Assembly: GCF_022559625.1 (NCBI RefSeq)
Contig: NZ_CP042288.1
Span: 1,450,409-1,514,408 of the forward strand
Source of the DNA: Aquisalinus flavus
Lineage (GTDB): Bacteria > Pseudomonadota > Alphaproteobacteria > Caulobacterales > Parvularculaceae
DNA length: 64,000 bases
Direction: 5' to 3'
Shown: positions 55,026-64,000 of the stretch, one piece after another
How positions within the stretch are numbered: the stretch's first letter is position 1
How the letters are laid out: each line of letters opens with the position of its first letter
Notes under the pieces: model-generated
What the model was told of the DNA's origin: nothing
The model's database searches: none
The model's input: only the letters and a program-made list of their open reading frames with translations
Position numbers and translations under genes: made by a program

Positions 55026-56396
55026 CTATCGGGCCAGCCATGGCTCAAGAAGCCCCTGCCATCGGTCGTAACCAGCCGCAGTAAAATGCAGGCTGTCCTC
55101 GGTCACCGCCGGGTCGAGGCGATCCTCGACGACGAACGGTTCGTATATATTCAGCCAGTCGACTCCCTCCTCTGCGGCGATCCGCTCGAGCCTTGCATTC
55201 ATCTCCAGCACTTCGGCATTGAGCTCGGCGCCGCGCGGCGGCACGCTCTGCAGCAGGATGTTCTCTGCCGTCACGAACCCCTTGAACCTGCGGATCGCCT
55301 GATGGTTGTTCGCCGCCGCGTCGGCGACCGGGCGACCATTGCCGATATCGTTGGTACCGATCATCAGCACGACACGGGACGGCGTGGCGCGTTCGATCTG
55401 CTCCATGCGGTTGAGCAGCCCGCTGGTCTGATCCCAGCCAATCCCGAAATTCACGGTTTCCAGTTCAGGGAACATCAAGGCCCAGTCGCCGCCTTCGGTG
55501 ATCGAATCGCCGACGAAAGCGATACGGCCCGGCGAGACGTCCCGCGCCTCGAACTCAGCGGCACGGCGGGCATAATGGGTCTTGCCGCCGGGTGGATAAT
55601 GGGCCGGGATGGCGATGTCGGTCCCCGGCACGACCGGAAACATGTCGAGATAAGGCTGCAGGAAGTCAACCCAGCGCGCATAGCCTGCAGCATTCAGGTG
55701 CAATCCATCGTCGGTGACCGACGGGTCGAGCTGTGTCCAGCTTTCATCCCAGAAAGCGTCGTCCAAGAAGACGAACCACGTGCCACGCATATACGCCTCG
55801 TGCATCAGGCGTTCGTTGAGCGCGCGGACGCGGGCGGTGAAGCTGGGGTCGCGCGGCAGCACGGACTGCACATAGATGTCGTCACTATCCATGAAGGTCA
55901 TCAGCTCCTCCAGGACTGCCTCGACATTGTCACCGATCTCCTGCACCGGAATATCGTGGTTGCCGAGATCGTTGGTGCCGATCATCAACAGGACGGTAGA
56001 AGGCTGCACCTCTTTTATCTGGCCCAGCCGCTGCAGAACGCCGGCGCTGGTGTCGCCGCTGATGCCGAAATTGACGGCATTGCCGCCCGGCATCAGTTGA
56101 GACCAGTCGCCCTCCTCGGTGATCGAATCGCCGACCATGGCGATGCCACCCGGCTCTACTTCGCGCTGTGAAAACATAGCGGTTCTCTCCCGGTAGTGAT
56201 TGCTGACCCAGTCGCCAAAGATCGGAAGCGGCTCGATCGCGCCGGTCAGGTCCGTAACAGGCATCCCGGTCTCTGCCGGCTCTTCCACGACAGGTCTTGA
56301 TAGCCCGGCCTCATCCTGTGGCTCGGAGCATCCGAAGACGCCAGCGATACCCGCCATAAATATCCCCCACACCACTCCTGCCTTGCGCATGATCAT
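55026..56396 (-). CDS. Lipoprotein with two tandem SGNH/GDSL esterase domains
   Basis: 456 residues. Lipobox (IAGVFGC, Cys23), then two homologous SGNH domains. Domain 1 (about 60–255): block I GGIAMVGDSIT, block II NFGISGDT, block III LLMIGTNDLG, block V DDGLHLNAAGYARW. Domain 2 (about 270–455): GRIAFVGDSIT, NFGIGWDQT, VLMIGTNDIG, EDSLHFTAAGYDRW. Both keep the Ser, Gly, Asn and Asp/His residues, so both may be active. Likely a surface acyl-esterase acting on glycans or lipids. It is in the gap between nuoG and nuoF. Confidence 0.88.
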   Translation of the reverse strand: MIMRKAGVVWGIFMAGIAGVFGCSEPQDEAGLSRPVVEEPAETGMPVTDLTGAIEPLPIFGDWVSNHYRERTAMFSQREVEPGGIAMVGDSITEEGDWSQLMPGGNAVNFGISGDTSAGVLQRLGQIKEVQPSTVLLMIGTNDLGNHDIPVQEIGDNVEAVLEELMTFMDSDDIYVQSVLPRDPSFTARVRALNERLMHEAYMRGTWFVFLDDAFWDESWTQLDPSVTDDGLHLNAAGYARWVDFLQPYLDMFPVVPGTDIAIPAHYPPGGKTHYARRAAEFEARDVSPGRIAFVGDSITEGGDWALMFPELETVNFGIGWDQTSGLLNRMEQIERATPSRVVLMIGTNDIGNGRPVADAAANNHQAIRRFKGFVTAENILLQSVPPRGAELNAEVLEMNARLERIAAEEGVDWLNIYEPFVVEDRLDPAVTEDSLHFTAAGYDRWQGLLEPWLAR

Positions 56397-56401
56397 CCCT
56401 C

Positions 56402-56932
56402 CTATTGCTTCCTGAAAATGAATTCAGGGTCGCGATGCTCCCCGACGAGAAACTCGTACTCCTTTACCTTGTCAAAGCCATAGCGCCGGTAAAGCCGCTG
56501 CGCACCATGATTGTGGGCATAGACGCTGAGATAAAGCCCTGACGGCTCACGGGCCTCGCACCATTCCAGCAATGGCTCCAGCAGGGCGCGGCCGAGCCCT
56601 GAATTCTGGAATGGCCGGTCGACATAGAGCCGCTTGATCTCGATATCGTTCGGTCCCGGCTCGTCGACCGGCAGGCCGCACGGCCCGGCGACGGCGTAGG
56701 CCGCCATTGTCCCATCCGGCGCCTCGGCAATCAGCACATGACAGTCATCGCTTGTCAGCAGCCGGTCATAAACCTGCCGGTCGTGGTTTTCCCGCTGGAA
56801 GCTCTCCAGGTTTTCGGCGGCATACAGATGGCCGAAAGTCTCGTCGAATGTACGTGCGCCGAGTGCCGCGAGAGTATCGGCATCCTCCGGCCTGGCCTGC
56901 CTGATCGAAAAGTCCTGTCCTGTCCCGCTCAC
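56402..56932 (-). CDS. GNAT-family N-acetyltransferase
   Basis: 176 residues from the GTG at 56932 (GAGGG just upstream). The frame is open to ATG 57031, but the extra 33 residues have no GNAT character. Features: FSIRQARPEDADTLAALGAR, IKRLYVDRPFQNSGLGRALL (the acetyl-CoA R/Q-x-x-G-x-G/A loop as NSGLG) and GLYLSVYAHNHGAQRLYRRY. The acceptor is unknown. Its stop codon is 6 nt before the SGNH gene, so the two are probably cotranscribed. Confidence 0.85.
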   Translation of the reverse strand: MSGTGQDFSIRQARPEDADTLAALGARTFDETFGHLYAAENLESFQRENHDRQVYDRLLTSDDCHVLIAEAPDGTMAAYAVAGPCGLPVDEPGPNDIEIKRLYVDRPFQNSGLGRALLEPLLEWCEAREPSGLYLSVYAHNHGAQRLYRRYGFDKVKEYEFLVGEHRDPEFIFRKQ

Positions 56933-57095
56933 GAAATCCCTCGCGTCATTCTGCCGCACAAATCGGCCCATACCGCATACTGATTGAATACTTTCGATCA
57001 CCACCCCGTGAGAAATGCGTGAGGCGCTCATCTTTCCTCGCCCACACTTCGTTTCCCCCTAGGTAAGAGATCGCAACAACGGAAGGAGACTACCC

Positions 57096-57680
57096 ATGTT
57101 CAAACGTCTGTCCACTCTCGCGGCCGTCACTATTTCAACGGCGGCTTTCGCCACGGCGGCCTATGCCGATCATCATGGCGACAAGAAAATGAGCGACAAC
57201 CCGATGGTTGGCGGTGCCAAGATGTACGCCAGCAAGACCATCGTCGAGAATGCCGTGAACTCGGCCGACCACCAAACGCTTGTCACGGCCGTTACCGAGG
57301 CCGGCCTGGCGGAAACCTTGTCCGGCGAAGGCCCGTTCACCGTCTTCGCACCGACCGACGATGCTTTTGCCAAGCTGCCCGAAGGCACGGTCGAAACGCT
57401 GCTGATGGATGAAAATCTTGCAACGCTTCAGGGCGTTCTGACCTGCCACGTCGTTTCCGGCACGGTCATGGCCGAGGCTGTTATCGGCCTGATCGAAGCT
57501 GGCGGCGGCAGCGCCGAAATCGACACGCTTGGCACCTGCACACTCACCGCCGCGCTTGACGGTGGCAATGTGACGATCACGGACGAAAATGGCAATGTCG
57601 CGACCGTGACCATCGCCGATGTCAAGCAGTCCAATGGCGTTATTCACGTCATCGACACCGTGTTGCTGCCGGCTGGCTAG
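57096..57680 (+). CDS. Secreted fasciclin (FAS1) domain protein
   Basis: 194 residues. Signal peptide about 1–24 (ending AAYADHHGD). One FAS1 domain (about 45–192): VENAVNSADHQTLVTAVTEA, the H1 motif FTVFAPTDDAFAKLPEGTVE, LQGVLTCHVVSGTVMAEAVI and the H2 motif NGVIHVIDTVLLP. FAS1 proteins act in adhesion or surface interaction. RBS GGAAGGAG lies 8 nt before the ATG. It is the only plus-strand gene in the nuo region, so it breaks the operon's transcription. Confidence 0.93.
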   Translation: MFKRLSTLAAVTISTAAFATAAYADHHGDKKMSDNPMVGGAKMYASKTIVENAVNSADHQTLVTAVTEAGLAETLSGEGPFTVFAPTDDAFAKLPEGTVETLLMDENLATLQGVLTCHVVSGTVMAEAVIGLIEAGGGSAEIDTLGTCTLTAALDGGNVTITDENGNVATVTIADVKQSNGVIHVIDTVLLPAG

Positions 57681-57773
57681 TCTCTCTCCCCCGTATAGCC
57701 AACGGTAGCTGCCCCGCCCCTGCGTTCCAGGCGGCGGGGTTCGGCGTGTCTGGCGGCTTCAGGAGTGAGGTCG

Positions 57774-58130
57774 TCAGGAGCCGGGGCGCGCCTTCAGGGC
57801 ACGGAGGGTAAAATATCCGGCGGAATAGAACAGGCCGGAAAAGACGCACAGGATGAATAGCGAGATGAGCAGCCACTGCCCGAGCGGCGTGGCGGGCTGC
57901 TCAAAATAAAGCGCGCCCAGAACGGCAAACAGGAACCAGCCGAAGATCGGCAACAGGCTCCACGCGATAAATTGCCAGCCCCTGCCCCAGCCGACATGGG
58001 GCTTGCGGGCATACCATATCGCAACACCGGTCGAGATCACCGTCACCGCCCAGCCCCAGTTGAGGAGCCAGAAGAACAGCGACCAGGTCACGGCGTCCTT
58101 GAAGAGAAGATCGGTTAAAGCGTGGTCCAC
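57774..58130 (-). CDS. Small membrane protein after nuoF
   Basis: 118 residues with three hydrophobic segments (about 14–40, WSLFFWLLNWGWAVTVISTG; 52–74, FIAWSLLPIFGWFLFAVLGA; 84–108). Begins 3 nt after the nuoF stop, so it is translated with nuoF. No family recognised. Small membrane proteins of this sort occur in alphaproteobacterial nuo operons. Confidence 0.7.
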   Translation of the reverse strand: MDHALTDLLFKDAVTWSLFFWLLNWGWAVTVISTGVAIWYARKPHVGWGRGWQFIAWSLLPIFGWFLFAVLGALYFEQPATPLGQWLLISLFILCVFSGLFYSAGYFTLRALKARPGS

Positions 58131-58133
58131 GGA

Positions 58134-59432
<1,299 letters not shown>

Positions 59433-59532
59433 GGGGCGTCCCGTGTCTGAATGCGTATTGGTCAGGCTCTCATAGGCCAGATTTTGCCGTCAGATCAACG
59501 GTCAAGTGGCGACCCGCGTCAGTTTGCGCGGC

Positions 59533-59991
59533 CTATTTCTCCCGGTCTGGCGCGAATGGCAGCATCACTGCCGTCTGAATCGTGCTCGCCACCTTCTGGC
59601 CCCTGTCATTGAAGAGATCTGCGCTGGTATAGCACATTGTCCTGCCCATGCGGGTCACCCGCGCCTCGCAGCGATAGCGCCCGACTTCACAGGGGCGGAA
59701 GAACTGGGTGTGGATGTCCGTCGTCGACGGCAGCATTTTCCCGGCACTCATGATGTGCGCCAGAGGCCCCATCGTGTCGTCCATCATTGCCGTCAGGATG
59801 CCGCCCTGCACCTTGCCCGCCGGATTGAGCATCCTGTCCGTCGCCACGAAGTCGATGACGATGCGCTGGCCGGGCACGTCGATCTCTACCGGCTCGAACC
59901 CCAGCAATTGCGCAGAGGTCGGCTTGGGGAAATCCCGGAACGTCGCGGCATAGGCTTCGATCTCTTGTGTCGTTGGCGGGCGGGTGACCAT
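59533..59991 (-). CDS. Hotdog-fold thioesterase (PaaI/YdiI-like)
   Basis: 152 residues. The hotdog signature MLNPAGKVQGGILTAMMDDT with the catalytic Asp/Asn region, then STTDIHTQFFRPCEVGRYRC and RMGRTMCYTSADLFNDRGQ. Hydrolyses acyl-CoA thioesters in the cytosol; the substrate is not readable. It stands between nuoE and nuoF. Confidence 0.88.
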   Translation of the reverse strand: MVTRPPTTQEIEAYAATFRDFPKPTSAQLLGFEPVEIDVPGQRIVIDFVATDRMLNPAGKVQGGILTAMMDDTMGPLAHIMSAGKMLPSTTDIHTQFFRPCEVGRYRCEARVTRMGRTMCYTSADLFNDRGQKVASTIQTAVMLPFAPDREK

Positions 59992-60086
59992 GGTGAGGAC
60001 CTCTTTCTGATAACACCAGGCTAGTCCCTGTCAGCGGCCACTGCCATTGCCAATGCAGGTCGGGACCGATCGCCACAGAATAACAG

Positions 60087-61046
60087 CTATTCGCTGCACG
60101 CCCCCACCACGTCATAGGTCTCGAAGAAGGCCTCATCGATCGCCGCTTCCTCTACCGCCAGGAAGGTGAATTCCGGGCCCGGCTTGCCGGCCAGGCTCGC
60201 CAGGGCTGCGACCCTGCCCATGCCGAGAAACTGCGTGTCGGGCTGTATCGCAGCAATCGGATCTTCATAGGCCTCATCGGCGGTGATGATCTGCCAGCCA
60301 TCGGCCTCCAGTGCAGCGACCAGATCGGTGATGAACATGGCAGCGATATCATTTTCGTGCAGCAGCAGCGTGTGCGCGACCGGGCGGCCGAGATAGTCGC
60401 GCGCCGCCTCGTCATAGAAATTGGCCGCATCGACGATCATGTCCGTATAAAGACGGCCGAGATTTGCCTCGCACACAGCCTCGCCGTCACCGAGCGCCGT
60501 CTGATACAGCCCGTCGAGATACCAGTCATAGGTATCGACGGTGACGTAGCCGTTAGCCAGCCCGCGCTGTGCCAGCCCCTCGCGCACGCCATCGCGCTTC
60601 TCAAGATCGGGGGCCTCGTTCAGGAACGGATAGCGGAACCAGGCGCGGCGGTTCTCGAACACGGCAAGCATCGCTTCCGCCATATCGATATCGGCGAGAT
60701 AGTCCTGCGCCGTCACCTCGCGCAGCCAGGGATGGGAATGGCTGTGGTTGGCGATGACATGGCCTGCGGCAGCATAGTTCTGGATTCGGGCAAGGCGCGT
60801 GGGGGAATCAATGCCGTCAGTCGTGACGAAAAAGGCCGCCTGCTCCACCCCCGCTTGAGCCAGACCATCGACCAGCAGGGCGGCGCGGTCCTCGCCGCCC
60901 ATTTGCCGGTCTCCCATCGGCGCGTCGTCATAGGTCAGCGCGATGCGCTTGCCGGTCATCTGCTGCCCCATTGCAGGCACCGAAAAAGCCAGAACCGCCA
61001 GCGCCATGGCGCGGCTCACAAATCGACGAATTTTGATCGTTTCCAT
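60087..61046 (-). CDS. Polysaccharide deacetylase (NodB-type)
   Basis: 319 residues from ATG 61046 (GGAG upstream). Signal peptide about 1–27 (ending PAMGQQ). NodB homology: catalytic base and metal Asp in IALTYDDAPMG, metal His pair in VIANHSHSHPWL, then WFRYPFLNEAPDLEKRDGVR, and a long C-terminal segment with HTLLLHENDI. Probably removes acetyl groups from an envelope glycan in the periplasm. It starts 59 nt after the TonB-receptor stop, so the pair may serve uptake and processing of a carbohydrate. Confidence 0.88.
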   Translation of the reverse strand: METIKIRRFVSRAMALAVLAFSVPAMGQQMTGKRIALTYDDAPMGDRQMGGEDRAALLVDGLAQAGVEQAAFFVTTDGIDSPTRLARIQNYAAAGHVIANHSHSHPWLREVTAQDYLADIDMAEAMLAVFENRRAWFRYPFLNEAPDLEKRDGVREGLAQRGLANGYVTVDTYDWYLDGLYQTALGDGEAVCEANLGRLYTDMIVDAANFYDEAARDYLGRPVAHTLLLHENDIAAMFITDLVAALEADGWQIITADEAYEDPIAAIQPDTQFLGMGRVAALASLAGKPGPEFTFLAVEEAAIDEAFFETYDVVGACSE

Positions 61047-61105
61047 CCCGTTCTCCACTTTTGCGAACGCTATCCGAAGCCGCTGCATTTGGAAACACAA
61101 TGGGA

Positions 61106-63202
61106 CTAGAATGTGCCGGAAAGGTTCACGCCGACAATCGGGTTGAACGCCCATTCCCGCGCCTCCCGGACCAGGAATGCGGAATCGGCCCGCGACCCGG
61201 CATAGAGATCACGGGTAAAATCCTCGGTGTAGTTGAGGATATTGAAGACATAGACCTGCGCGGTCGCTCCGAAGAAATCCTTGTGCTCGGCATAGATCTC
61301 CACGGTCGGCTTGGACTGGCTGAACTGACTGATCTGGGACCGGCGATAGACGGGCGACAGCTCGAAATCCTCGATGGACGCGCCATAGGCATAATCCGTA
61401 TCCGGAATATCATGGCGGTATTCGAACCGGTAGAACCATTTCGTCTGATCGTTCAACCGCCTGATGGCGCCCGTGAAGGGGTCGGCAATCTCTGAATCGC
61501 GCACCCGCAAATCATAGGTGATCTCGCCGCCCTTTACACCGTAATTGGTCAGCATCTGCGTGCCGTTCAGCTGCAGGCGTGTCGAGGTGGCAGACGGCAC
61601 ATTGCCCGGGCCGTCGCCATCGCCGATCGGGACCTGCTGGACGATATCCTCGATCTCCTCATGAATGATGCTCAGTGTAACCTTGCTCTCATCATCGAAG
61701 GTCCGCTCGATTGCGGCTTCATAAATCCACGACTGTTGCGGCACCAGCTCGGTATTGCCGACCTGCCCGTTCTCGGTCTCCAGGTTGATCGAGCTGGTAA
61801 AGGCGAAGAAATCGAGCTGGCCGACCTCGCGCTCCACGCGCCCGCGCAATTCGGTTTTTTCGCCCAGGTGGTATGTGGCCGAGACAAACCCCTTCGGCCG
61901 GGTGAAGGTGCGCTTGTTGGCAAGCTCGCCCGATTGTTCGAGCTCGGAATATTCCACCGCCAGAGAACTCTGCAGCGCCAGCTTCTCGCCAAGCGGGAAA
62001 TTATAGGTCGCCGAGACTTCGCCGCGGCGCTCCTCGACCTTGCTGTCGGCGCCGCCGAAGTCGATTTCCATGCGGCTGCCATCCTCGGCTACCATGTAGA
62101 GCGCGGCTTCATTATCGACGAAATTATAGGCTATCTCCCCGGCCAGTTCGAAGGACCGGCCCTCGCCATAGTCCCAGCTTTGCTCGCCGCGCAGGATCGA
62201 TTCACCCTCATAGGTTTCCTGCTCATAGCGGTCGCCGCCGAGATAGATATCACCTTCATGGCTGGCAACGGACTGCCAGTATTCGCTGTTTTCGCGATAA
62301 TTGAACCCGATCAGCTTCAGCCTGCCACCGAGGAAATCTAAGGCATAATCCGCGCCGAATTCGGAATTCCAAGCATCCTCGGCTTCGGTGAACCGGCGCA
62401 GTTCCAGCGGCCCCGCGGGCATCAGCGGGTAATTCTCGGAAAAGACGGAACTCTCGAAATCGAACAGGCCGAGCTTCATGTTGAAATTGGCTTCATTGCC
62501 CGCAGCGCTCTTGTGGCCGAGGGTCACGGTCAACTCCGGCTCCTCGCCCTTGGGCTCAACCTCCTCATAGCGCCGCTCGAGCCGCTCGCTCGCGGCATTG
62601 GTGACGAATTCATCTCCCCACGCCCCGTTGCGGAACGAGTTGTTGGCGAGGCCGAGCGTGTACGTCACATCGTTGCTCTTGCCACTGACAGATACAGACC
62701 CGTTCAGAAGCCGCGACGCCAGTCCCTTGCGGAACTGCGGACGGTATTCCCAATTGCCTGTCGTCTTTTCCTGGTCGAGGATAACATTGGCGACCTGCCC
62801 GGACAGGCCGGAGATGCCCAGCGTCGCGCCATCGACGATCTCGATACGGACGACTGCCTCTGCCGAAGTCTGGCTCAGGATGGAAATCGGATTATTCGAC
62901 TTGCCGGAAACACGTGCACCATTGATCAGGACATTATAGCCACCCTGCCCAAACCCGCGCCGTTCATCGCCCTCGCGGATCTGAAAGCCTGGTACATTGC
63001 GCAGCATATCCGTCGCGGTCTGGGGAGCGAAGCGCTCAAAATACCCCGTCAGAAAAACCTGTTTGCCGTCTTCGGTATAGGCAAATGGCGAGCCGGCTCT
63101 GCCCGGGTCCCGCTCAGACGCTTCCTCCTGGGCTGCCGCGGCGCCAACGGACAGCACCGCGATCGCGGCGAAAACTGTGGCAGAGACGTTGACCTTGACC
63201 AT
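61106..63202 (-). CDS. TonB-dependent outer-membrane receptor
   Basis: 698 residues. Signal peptide about 1–24 (AAAAQ). Plug domain (about 55–170: ATDMLRNVPGFQIREGDERR, GGYNVLINGARVSGKSNNPI, RIEIVDGATLGISGLSGQVA) and a 22-strand barrel ending in the C-terminal Phe (LSGTF). A TonB box is not clear. It has the look of the receptors that dominate marine alphaproteobacteria for sugars or peptides; the substrate is unknown. It lies 113 nt from nuoE. Confidence 0.92.
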   Translation of the reverse strand: MVKVNVSATVFAAIAVLSVGAAAAQEEASERDPGRAGSPFAYTEDGKQVFLTGYFERFAPQTATDMLRNVPGFQIREGDERRGFGQGGYNVLINGARVSGKSNNPISILSQTSAEAVVRIEIVDGATLGISGLSGQVANVILDQEKTTGNWEYRPQFRKGLASRLLNGSVSVSGKSNDVTYTLGLANNSFRNGAWGDEFVTNAASERLERRYEEVEPKGEEPELTVTLGHKSAAGNEANFNMKLGLFDFESSVFSENYPLMPAGPLELRRFTEAEDAWNSEFGADYALDFLGGRLKLIGFNYRENSEYWQSVASHEGDIYLGGDRYEQETYEGESILRGEQSWDYGEGRSFELAGEIAYNFVDNEAALYMVAEDGSRMEIDFGGADSKVEERRGEVSATYNFPLGEKLALQSSLAVEYSELEQSGELANKRTFTRPKGFVSATYHLGEKTELRGRVEREVGQLDFFAFTSSINLETENGQVGNTELVPQQSWIYEAAIERTFDDESKVTLSIIHEEIEDIVQQVPIGDGDGPGNVPSATSTRLQLNGTQMLTNYGVKGGEITYDLRVRDSEIADPFTGAIRRLNDQTKWFYRFEYRHDIPDTDYAYGASIEDFELSPVYRRSQISQFSQSKPTVEIYAEHKDFFGATAQVYVFNILNYTEDFTRDLYAGSRADSAFLVREAREWAFNPIVGVNLSGTF

Positions 63203-63315
63203 CTACTAATTCCCTCGTATCTTTTGAGGGAGTGCATCACCGTTGGCGGCAATTTACGACTAAATCTTTAGTAATAGATAGGTGATGGCCATCAATGCGG
63301 GTCGCTATAGGCTTC

Positions 63316-63975
63316 TTACTCTGCCTTCGCCGGCTCCGAGTTCGGCAGCTTGTCGATGGGTTTGGCCATCGAGCCATCATAAAGGCTCTCATCCTTCAGC
63401 GTCGTGTTCTCGCCTTCCGGATCGGAGGTATGACGGTTCGGGTTCTGCGTGCCCGGCTCGACATGCTCGCCTGCCTGCAGCTTGTCGAGGATCGCACCGA
63501 AATTATCCGGCGTCAGGTCCTCGTAGTAGTAATCGTTGATCTGCGCCATCGGGGCGTTGCAGCAGGCGCCGAGGCATTCGACCTCGAGCCAGGACAGCCT
63601 GCCATTGATCGCCATTTCCGGGCCGATCTTCTCGCGGCAGACCTCTTTCAGCTCTTCCGCGCCACGCAGCATGCACGGGGTCGTGCCGCAAAGCTGGACG
63701 AAGAACTCGCCGACTGGCGCGAGATTGAACATCGTATAGAAAGTCGCGACCTCATAGACGCGGATATAGGGCATATCCAGCTGCTTCGCGATCGTCTCCA
63801 TTGCCGGGATCGATATCCAGCCTTCCTGCTTCTGGGCACGCCAGAGCATCGGGATCACCGCAGAGGCCTGACGCCCGGCGGGAAACTTGGCGACCTGCGT
63901 CTCGCACCAGTTCGCATTCTCCTCGCTCCACTGGAAGGAAGCCGGCTGGTTGGTCGCAGGTTTACGGGATGCCAT
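63316..63975 (-). CDS. nuoE: NADH-quinone oxidoreductase subunit E
   Basis: 219 residues. Thioredoxin-like [2Fe-2S] protein, N1a cluster: CGTTPCMLRGAEELKEVCRE and CLGACCNAPMAQINDYYYED provide the four Cys. N-terminal helical bundle (SVIPMLWRAQKQEGWISIPA). The C-terminal ~50 residues are a charged tail of the alphaproteobacterial type. It begins 25 nt before the window end; nuoD is expected next but is out of view. Confidence 0.97.
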   Translation of the reverse strand: MASRKPATNQPASFQWSEENANWCETQVAKFPAGRQASAVIPMLWRAQKQEGWISIPAMETIAKQLDMPYIRVYEVATFYTMFNLAPVGEFFVQLCGTTPCMLRGAEELKEVCREKIGPEMAINGRLSWLEVECLGACCNAPMAQINDYYYEDLTPDNFGAILDKLQAGEHVEPGTQNPNRHTSDPEGENTTLKDESLYDGSMAKPIDKLPNSEPAKAE

Positions 63976-64000
63976 GGATCGTCTCTTTCAATGATAGTCG

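Noticed and set aside
2286..57680. SigK/RskA-like control of the fasciclin gene, as in mycobacteria
   Set aside because: The anti-sigma is RskA-like and a fasciclin gene is in the window, but I saw no shared promoter motif before 2286 and 57096.

Overview
The window is high-GC DNA from an alphaproteobacterium. MipZ, a DUF1489 gene, the nuo–birA–coaX–rnj–DUF1467 order and the envelope repertoire (TonB receptor, OmpW, many lipoproteins) suggest a marine Hyphomonadaceae/Parvularculaceae/Maricaulales-type bacterium; this placement is inference from gene content only.

Layout. Positions 1–27,537 hold, on the minus strand, the pieces of the normally compact cluster trnW–secE–nusG–rplK–rplA–rplJ–rplL–rpoB, split by four blocks of unrelated genes. 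rpoB (partial, 1–1932) is separated from rplL by an ECF sigma/anti-sigma pair, a trimeric autotransporter and a small secreted protein. rplJ is separated from rplA by an XylX-like dehydratase and an alpha-ketoglutaric semialdehyde dehydrogenase. rplK is separated from nusG by 12.7 kb: decayed RHS remnants with a putative immunity gene, a 4.65-kb cargo between two 255-bp direct repeats (lipoprotein esterase, secreted protein, two-component system), a GH5 lipoprotein and an H-NOX/kinase/hybrid-kinase operon. secE is separated from trnW by a sodium:solute symporter pair. Terminators, and a structured leader in front of rplJ, suggest that the fragments are now separate transcription units.

Positions 27,600–42,500 are mostly housekeeping: a repetitive lipoprotein, kbl–tdh (threonine to glycine), a membrane J-protein, mipZ (division-site placement), a SPOR lipoprotein, panC, a DUF1489 gene, a membrane lysozyme, a repetitive acidic protein, mgtE, a DUF1467 gene, rnj and coaX.

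Positions 42,500–64,000 hold birA and the respiratory complex I genes nuoN-M-L-K-J-I-H-G-F-E (minus strand, read from right to left as E to N). This cluster is also interrupted: a membrane protein between H and G; ompW, a double SGNH esterase, a GNAT, a divergent fasciclin gene and a small membrane protein between G and F; and a hotdog thioesterase, a polysaccharide deacetylase and a TonB receptor between F and E. Two FNR/FixK-type boxes of the same form sit upstream of ompW and upstream of a short unannotated unit before nuoG. That short unit has a promoter-like element and a strong terminator about 90 nt apart, and is a candidate oxygen-controlled small RNA.

The most notable points are the fragmentation of two highly conserved operons, the candidate FNR-controlled small RNA, the RHS tip with its overlapping membrane-protein gene, the direct-repeat-bounded cargo, the H-NOX operon and the L10-leader-like element that hides the rplJ ribosome binding site.
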